A DNA stretch of 35,003 nt, from the IMG/VR virus record IMGVR_UViG_3300025133_009203, positions 1-35,003 of that record. The stretch is one strand, 5' to 3'. Positions 29,799 through 35,003 of the stretch are shown here, in pieces. How positions within the stretch are numbered: position 1 is the first letter of the stretch; the number at the start of each line of letters is the position of its first letter. Made by a program: the position numbers and the translations under genes. Under the pieces are notes generated by a model that was given only the letters and a program-made list of their open reading frames with translations, was not told the origin of the DNA and did not search any database. The DNA is from a virus.

Positions 29799-32700
29799 AT
29801 GGCAATACTTTTACCGCCGTCTGTTATTGAGAAGGCAGCATCAAGATTTAAAAAGGTAGCAACACTGTCTGAACAGGCAGAGCTCGAATCACATATATTA
29901 AATTTCTATGAAGATTTCAATATGCCCATGAGTGATCTCTACGAACTAATAGACACAATTCAAATGGGAGAATTGCAAGAGATTCAAGAGAAGATGGACG
30001 GCCAGAATATAACATTCACTGTTATGGACGGTTCTTTATTATTCTTTAGTAAGGGAGCGACATATAAGAGAGTATTATCTGGTGCCGGAATGGATAGGGC
30101 TGGAATCATAGAAAAATATTCATGGAATGACAGCGTCAGAAATGCATTTGTTAAAGCATACGATGCGCTGTCACCAGTTTCTTTGCAGTTTCAAGATTCG
30201 TTATTCCAGAATGGAAAGGTTCTAATTGAGTCAGCGCTGTTAACTCCAGAGAATCCAAATACAATAGTTTATGATGAACCATCAATACGGTTTATTCAGG
30301 CAGCCGCAGTAGCACCAGATACTGTCGTAGATGACGAGGCCTTCAATGAATTTGTATCTTCAGCAGAATCAGGAGCAAATCAGGACTTTCACATGGGATC
30401 TGTTCCATACCTCAGGCTTCTTCGAGCACTAGATATAACTGATGAGGAAACAGGTGAGATTAAATCTTCAATTGATTCTCTACTTAGCCAATATAATTTA
30501 AGTCAAGAAAATACTATGGGTGAATTAGTTCACTCAATGGTTCGTGAAAAATTAGGTGATAGTGTTCCAGAACAACTGCTAGATGCTGCTACTGCAAAGA
30601 TAGCTACGGGAAGAGGAAGCATTGCCAGAGCGTTTAAAAAGATTGATCCAGAAGGCTGGGACAGCTTTAATAATAATATTCTTAAGAGAAGGGCAACGTT
30701 TTTAGCAGATGCGATAATCCCTATTGAAAATATAGTTCAAAGAATTGGGATTCTTGTAATTAGAAATATTGATTTTACTCTCAAGGCAAGCAACAGAGAT
30801 GATCTTTCTAGATTTATTAGCTCTGCTCGCGTCGCATTTGATGGAAATCATATCATTGCAAATCCAAAGGAGCTGGAAGGAATAAGGGTAGCGCTTGCAA
30901 GAATCCAGGCCAATGAAGAATTATTTGAGAAAGCAACTGAGGGAATAGTATTTAAGTGGAAAGATGGCAAAACAAGAAAATTAACCGGAATGTTCACACC
31001 AATAAATAAGCTTAGAGGATTTTTCGCTTACGGTGGAGCTCAAATATCGGGAGGAGATGAGGTGATACAAACTGTCCAGGAAAGAGTTGAAAGTGCGTGG
31101 AGCAGGATGATTAATGAGGGAGGAAACGCATTTAAGGATGCCACAGGCAGAGTGATTACTCGAAGTGAAAGAATACCCAGAGAAGAAGTCTCACCAATCG
31201 TTGCTAGCTTTGTGAGAGATATTTTAGATCCTCTTGGGATGGATCACATTGGTGTTGGAACAACTGTTACAAACTTTCCCGATGTTGGAGATATAGATGT
31301 AGTAGTTGATGCTAAAGATGCCAAAGACGTTAAAGAGAAATTATCAGCCCATCCAGGCTTGCAGGTAGAGCTCGAAGAGGCCCCGGGAATAAACAGACTA
31401 TACATGCTGCCTGGCGGCAGCGGGATAGCAGTTCTATATAAGGTTCCACTTACAGGCGAATTAGTCCAAGTTGATGTGATGCCGAGCAAGGGAGTGGCAC
31501 TCGATGATGTTGGGTGGATGCTAGCTGGAGCACCTGAGGGGGGAGTTAAAGGGAGATATAGAAATATTCTTTTATCGTGGATAGCAAAGAATATGAGCGA
31601 AAGAGAATCGGCTGAGACAGGAGATGTTGTTAAGTACACATACGCACGAGGTCTTTTAAAGAAGGTTAATAATGTACCCATAGGGCCTAGAGAGACTGAC
31701 CCAGATGTCTTCCTCCCATCTCTTGGCATAAATACTCATAAGAAGGAGCTAAGATCATTTGAAGGGCTAGTGACAGCAATGAGAGCTAATCCAGAGCTAA
31801 GCGCAATACTACCGGGATTCAGAGAGTACATTAGTAATAGAAGCCACCTACTAAGTACAGATCCTGCTAGAGCCGCTGAGGCAAATGCTGCAGCAGACTA
31901 TATCGATGGAGTTCTCAATGAAGTTGTCAGGCTAAGCATCAGAAGGCTTTTAACTGAAGAAGATGAGGGAGATGATGATATCGCATTACATGCCAGCGGC
32001 CTTCCAACAGGAGATGAAACAGATTCGCCTTCAGATATGACCCATATCACAACTGACTGGCTTCGAAGAAACTCTGTCACAGCTGCAGATCATCCAGCAG
32101 CAGCGGCAATTTATAAGCCGGATACTAATTCATATTATGCAGATTCAATCCCGTATCTTCTTTTAGGATATGAAGATGCAGCTGAAGAGCGAGAGGGCGA
32201 ACAATTTGAAGCAGGCATAATAGATTACACAGCAGCTCAGTTTCCAGGCACAGCGAAAGCAACTAGAATCGGGGGAGAGGGAGAGGACTTGAGCTGGAAT
32301 GGAGTTAGGTATGAGTCAAAGAAATCAAAAACGAATTCTCCCACGCTTATGTTTAATTCAACATTTCCCAAAGCTTCAGACGATCTATACTATTTGTTTA
32401 CGACAAACGTTCCAAACAGAGCTCAGATAAAGGAGATATTGGGAGAGATACGAACTGCATCTGGAGACAGATTCATGGAGGACTGGAAAAATCTCGGTCC
32501 TGAGGATAGATCTGCAATGGCATCCATGTGGAGAGATGAGATGGAGTCATACGCATCTGAGCAGCTTAAAGTAGATAAGCATGTGAAAGAGCTGCAGGCC
32601 TCACTAGATACGTGGGATGACCCTTCTCGTCTAGCTGTACAGGGAGATCCGGTTGAAGATCTAAGCGACAGAGAGGAAGAGGTTAATTTAAAGAGAGAGA

Positions 32701-33170
32701 TTACGGGGCAAATAAAAGAAGCTAAAATTCGAGCAATGACTGTTAAGGATCATGATGGGAATGATATCACCTTTACTTCTAAGAAAAGTTTTAAGGACTA
32801 CATCTCAAGTAGAAAAGCATTAATTAGCTCTAGCTCTGACAGCTTCAAGAGATTAAAAAATCTCGGCTTCAATATGAAGGTGTATATTGTACCGAGCGCA
32901 GTATTGAGGAAGACAATAGTAGATTCAGCATTTCCTGGAATATTTGATTCTGTTACAGGAAAGCCAGATGCTGAAAAATTAGTCAAGCAGATTAAAGACT
33001 ATCTTGATAATTTTGGACTAGAGTACAAGATAGCCAACAAGATAGCTCCCCAGCTAGTTCAAGAGCTTGTATCTGGTCTAGAATCACCCCATGAAAAGGG
33101 CTGGTCAATGAACATGGGATTATTAAATGTCAGAGTAAAGATCTACATTGAACCCAAGAAGGCAGTATAA
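29799..33170 (+). CDS. Three-domain fusion: ligase-like, Pol-beta nucleotidyltransferase and PD-(D/E)XK nuclease-like
   Basis: A 1123-residue protein. Residues about 45-410 resemble an ATP-dependent ligase/nucleotidyltransferase core: EKMDGQN (Lys65 as probable AMP-accepting lysine), VLIESALL (Glu144), EGIVFKW (381-387) and RKLTG (393-397), with a large helical insertion at about 165-340. Residues about 475-600 are a Pol-beta nucleotidyltransferase: GVGTTVTNF, VGDIDVVVD (Asp498, Asp500) and LVQVDVM (Asp559). After the helical motif LNEVVRLSIRRLLTEED (706-722) comes a nuclease-like domain with GEDLSWNGVRYESKKS (Asp830, Glu839, Lys841), followed by SPTLMFNSTFPKASDDLYYLF. The helical motif matches the shared N-terminal signal of other proteins, marking a fusion point. 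The nuclease call is the weakest. Confidence 0.65.
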   Translation: MAILLPPSVIEKAASRFKKVATLSEQAELESHILNFYEDFNMPMSDLYELIDTIQMGELQEIQEKMDGQNITFTVMDGSLLFFSKGATYKRVLSGAGMDRAGIIEKYSWNDSVRNAFVKAYDALSPVSLQFQDSLFQNGKVLIESALLTPENPNTIVYDEPSIRFIQAAAVAPDTVVDDEAFNEFVSSAESGANQDFHMGSVPYLRLLRALDITDEETGEIKSSIDSLLSQYNLSQENTMGELVHSMVREKLGDSVPEQLLDAATAKIATGRGSIARAFKKIDPEGWDSFNNNILKRRATFLADAIIPIENIVQRIGILVIRNIDFTLKASNRDDLSRFISSARVAFDGNHIIANPKELEGIRVALARIQANEELFEKATEGIVFKWKDGKTRKLTGMFTPINKLRGFFAYGGAQISGGDEVIQTVQERVESAWSRMINEGGNAFKDATGRVITRSERIPREEVSPIVASFVRDILDPLGMDHIGVGTTVTNFPDVGDIDVVVDAKDAKDVKEKLSAHPGLQVELEEAPGINRLYMLPGGSGIAVLYKVPLTGELVQVDVMPSKGVALDDVGWMLAGAPEGGVKGRYRNILLSWIAKNMSERESAETGDVVKYTYARGLLKKVNNVPIGPRETDPDVFLPSLGINTHKKELRSFEGLVTAMRANPELSAILPGFREYISNRSHLLSTDPARAAEANAAADYIDGVLNEVVRLSIRRLLTEEDEGDDDIALHASGLPTGDETDSPSDMTHITTDWLRRNSVTAADHPAAAAIYKPDTNSYYADSIPYLLLGYEDAAEEREGEQFEAGIIDYTAAQFPGTAKATRIGGEGEDLSWNGVRYESKKSKTNSPTLMFNSTFPKASDDLYYLFTTNVPNRAQIKEILGEIRTASGDRFMEDWKNLGPEDRSAMASMWRDEMESYASEQLKVDKHVKELQASLDTWDDPSRLAVQGDPVEDLSDREEEVNLKREITGQIKEAKIRAMTVKDHDGNDITFTSKKSFKDYISSRKALISSSSDSFKRLKNLGFNMKVYIVPSAVLRKTIVDSAFPGIFDSVTGKPDAEKLVKQIKDYLDNFGLEYKIANKIAPQLVQELVSGLESPHEKGWSMNMGLLNVRVKIYIEPKKAV

Positions 33171-33454
33171 TGCCCGCAGTCAGCGTTCAGGATATGGAGG
33201 CCATATTAGATAAGTTAGGCTTTGTTTCAGAGTATGTTGGCGACTGCGACGACTGGGTTACTGTGAAGAAACAGGTGCTTTTAAATCTCCCGCCCGCAGC
33301 TAGAAAGAATTTTTCCACTAGAGATTCTAAAACTAAAGAGCAATGGCTGAATGATTTTGAGAAAGATCTGATTATTTATTATAAAGAACTTACGGGCGTA
33401 GATCTAGTTCTTAGAAGTCTAGATGAGAGAAGGGAGATGTTTGATGTCTTATGA
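33170..33454 (+). CDS. Small hypothetical protein
   Basis: A 94-residue protein whose ATG overlaps the previous stop by one base (TAATG). It is mostly helical and acidic, for example DMEAILDKLGFVSEYVGDCDDW and SKTKEQWLNDFEKDLIIYYKELTG. No family recognised. Coupling to the fusion protein suggests a partner role. It overlaps the next gene by 11 bases. Confidence 0.65.
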   Translation: MPAVSVQDMEAILDKLGFVSEYVGDCDDWVTVKKQVLLNLPPAARKNFSTRDSKTKEQWLNDFEKDLIIYYKELTGVDLVLRSLDERREMFDVL

Positions 33455-34355
33455 TGAAAAACTTTTAAGAGAATTTGTTAAACACTCGCTTGGCTCTGTG
33501 AGAATCGATGAGGTCCTCACTTCCGACGCTTCGGCCAAAGGTGGGCGAGGTGAGGGATCAGCAGCCGGATCACCAGCACCCCTGTCCTACAGTGAGCGGT
33601 GGGGATACGGAAGACATACAGCTGTTCAAGCAAAGGGAATATGGGGAAAGGTTTTTGGCTTGCCACAGTCATTTTTTGATTTGAAGGATGCTCTTTTCGG
33701 AAACTATACTGGCGGCTGGTGTGAAGAAGGGAGGACTTGTCCAGGACTTTTTCCAGCAATAGTAGATGTCGCAACACAGTGGGGAAAGAAACTAATAGAC
33801 ATTCTTTTTAATACAGCAAATCCCCCTCCCACAAATGCCGGCGCAGAAGCTATGGGTGCCGGTCTCTTTCCAAAACTAAAATCATACTATACAAACCCAA
33901 CTGCAGCTAGATCTCCAACAACTCTCAATCTTACAGAGTCAATGACATGGAACGATGTCTCTATTATTCTTGAACAATCAGAGGGTGCTGATTTAATTTC
34001 TGCTGTAATTGGAGATCTTCAAGGCATTGAAGACTTAGTCAAAATGATAAGTAACGCATCTGATCTTGTAGATCTTATGAAAATGTGGCAGAATCTAACC
34101 GGAGACACAGGAGGAACTCAGGAGTTATCAGCTGTGATGTCTGATGCAAATGATGGTGCTGGTATAAGTGATGCAGATTTCGGAGCTGGCGGAATACCAA
34201 GTGTTATAAGCGAATTTATTAATTCAATAGCAAGGCCAATGATTTCAGGAGTTGTGGCAGATACACGTGATGAATTGATTAACATAGGCTTACCCCCTGA
34301 TGTAGAATCTGCTATCAAAGGTGCATTTGATAGCACAATTAGAAAAATCTCTTAA
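33444..34355 (+). CDS. Hypothetical protein with LLREFV N-terminal motif
   Basis: A 303-residue protein. The start is ATG 33444 behind GGGAGA; an in-frame ATG at 33423 lies inside the previous gene without a good ribosome site. The N-terminus YDEKLLREFVKHSLGSVRIDEVL is again of the recurrent helical type and is followed by a Gly/Ser/Ala-rich linker (about 30-52). The centre (GRHTAVQAKGIWGKVFGLPQSFF... FPAIVDVATQWGKKLIDILFN) and the C-terminus (helical, with moderately hydrophobic segments) are not recognised. It may be a virion or internal head protein. Confidence 0.6.
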   Translation: MSYDEKLLREFVKHSLGSVRIDEVLTSDASAKGGRGEGSAAGSPAPLSYSERWGYGRHTAVQAKGIWGKVFGLPQSFFDLKDALFGNYTGGWCEEGRTCPGLFPAIVDVATQWGKKLIDILFNTANPPPTNAGAEAMGAGLFPKLKSYYTNPTAARSPTTLNLTESMTWNDVSIILEQSEGADLISAVIGDLQGIEDLVKMISNASDLVDLMKMWQNLTGDTGGTQELSAVMSDANDGAGISDADFGAGGIPSVISEFINSIARPMISGVVADTRDELINIGLPPDVESAIKGAFDSTIRKIS

Positions 34356-34417
34356 CCTTGTTATAAACTTAGTTAAATTTTTGTGTTATTCTTATCGTGT
34401 ATCGATGGAGGTAATAT

Positions 34418-34768
34418 ATGTCAGAAAACAATTGGGTTCCAGAAATAATGTATGAGGAAGGACTAGATGGTGTAAGCTCTCACATCCCCTTTATACAAGT
34501 GCCTACAGAGGAAGATATGCCACGGATTCTATTTATTTTTGAAAGTAGGGACTCTGGTGAATTTGAGCCTGGAATGGATGGCGAAGAAGTTCCCGTGGTA
34601 GATTTAGATTTACATCAATATGCAGATATGGCAATCCTTAAGTCAGGACTCGACCCGCTTACGTTTGACCTTGTAAGATCTGCACTTGGTTTAGAGCCAC
34701 TTCTATCTGCCGCAGTCAAGGGAAAAGAGATTACTAATACAGTTAGACAAAAGATAGGTGGCGATTAG
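34418..34768 (+). CDS. Hypothetical acidic protein
   Basis: A 116-residue acidic protein with a strong TGGAGG before ATG 34418. The segment MPRILFIFESRDSGEFEPGMDGEEVPVVDLDLHQYADMAIL suggests strands followed by a helix. A weak relative of the phage promoter box may precede it (near 34361). No family recognised. Confidence 0.65.
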   Translation: MSENNWVPEIMYEEGLDGVSSHIPFIQVPTEEDMPRILFIFESRDSGEFEPGMDGEEVPVVDLDLHQYADMAILKSGLDPLTFDLVRSALGLEPLLSAAVKGKEITNTVRQKIGGD

Positions 34769-34819
34769 ATGTTTCTATGGCTACCGCATATTTAAATACT
34801 GTACGGAGGTTTTTACATT

Positions 34820-35003
34820 ATGCTTTTTGATGCAGATAGATTATCACGATTAGCTGGTCTCAGCACCGGGTCATCTAGACTTTTAAGTGAGGCTGGAAAC
34901 AGAAGCCAGCGAGAAGATCCAGGTGAGCCAGATGATGCAGATTATCGCTGGGGAAAGAATCAAATCTCAGAGAGGCAAGGACCTGCAGGAGAAGACGAGG
35001 ACA
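34820..35003 (+). CDS. Hypothetical protein, truncated by the window end
   Basis: An open frame from ATG 34820 (ACGGAGG upstream) runs off the window after 61 codons. It begins MLFDADRLSRLAGLSTGSSRLLSEA and continues with an acidic, Gly-rich region. The N-terminal helix followed by LLSEAG again resembles a short helical signal with an LxE-type site. TATTTAAATA at 34789-34798 may be a promoter element. Confidence 0.6.
   Translation, partial: MLFDADRLSRLAGLSTGSSRLLSEAGNRSQREDPGEPDDADYRWGKNQISERQGPAGEDED

Noticed and set aside
31244-31729. Long minus-strand open frame (161 codons) inside the fusion gene
   Set aside because: It is fully contained in the strongly supported + strand gene; its composition mirrors the complementary codons and it has no recognisable domain.

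Overview
The window looks like part of the genome of a large tailed bacteriophage, probably marine. It is AT-rich and very tightly packed. Almost every gene is on the + strand, with stop/start overlaps of 1-20 bases. It carries an endolysin, holin- and spanin-like membrane proteins, an own tRNA, a deoxynucleotide-metabolism set and many small unknown genes. No capsid, portal, terminase or tail gene could be recognised, so phage origin is an inference from gene content and density. The host cannot be named.

Layout. 1-5.0 kb: tRNA-Thr(UGU), a zinc-ribbon protein, an amidase endolysin, a eukaryote-type (GSII) glutamine synthetase, small membrane and unknown proteins, a lipoprotein, and the decayed remains of an MBD4-like DNA glycosylase. 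5.0-6.5 kb: a DEDDh exonuclease facing the only minus-strand gene, a calcineurin-like phosphoesterase. 6.6-20 kb: nucleotide and replication block with two related all-alpha dUTPase/MazG-like genes (one fused to a 5'-nucleotidase-like HAD domain), ThyX, an HELEH-type putative metallopeptidase, a deoxyribosyltransferase-like protein, DnaJ, a bacterial-type DNA polymerase III alpha subunit, a P-loop kinase fused to half of a thymidylate synthase/dCMP hydroxymethylase fold, a sugar-nucleotide epimerase, a cupin, thymidine kinase, a DHH phosphoesterase and dCMP deaminase. 20-27 kb: an Fe/Mn superoxide dismutase-like protein with an odd N-terminal extension, acidic low-complexity proteins, small membrane proteins (holin/spanin-like) and a pterin dehydratase-like protein. 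27.3-33.2 kb: an island of nucleotidyl-transfer enzymes ending in a 1123-residue fusion of an ATP-dependent-ligase-like domain, a Pol-beta-type nucleotidyltransferase and a PD-(D/E)XK-like nuclease. 33-35 kb: unknown proteins, the last cut by the window end.

How it fits together. dCMP deaminase, dUTPase-like proteins, ThyX and thymidine kinase all feed dTMP for a phage-encoded replicative polymerase. Glutamine synthetase may add amide nitrogen supply. The 27-33 kb island is the best candidate for an undescribed system, perhaps nucleic-acid end repair or tailing and ligation. A short helical motif of the type LRxLIxEE recurs at the N-termini of several otherwise unrelated proteins and inside others, which suggests a shared targeting signal, possibly for packaging into the head. 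Four genes are preceded by an AT-rich box exactly 23 bases (start to start) upstream of a TATAAT-like -10. At two of them the promoter overlaps a hairpin next to the ribosome-binding site, a layout that would let only promoter-proximal transcripts be translated freely.
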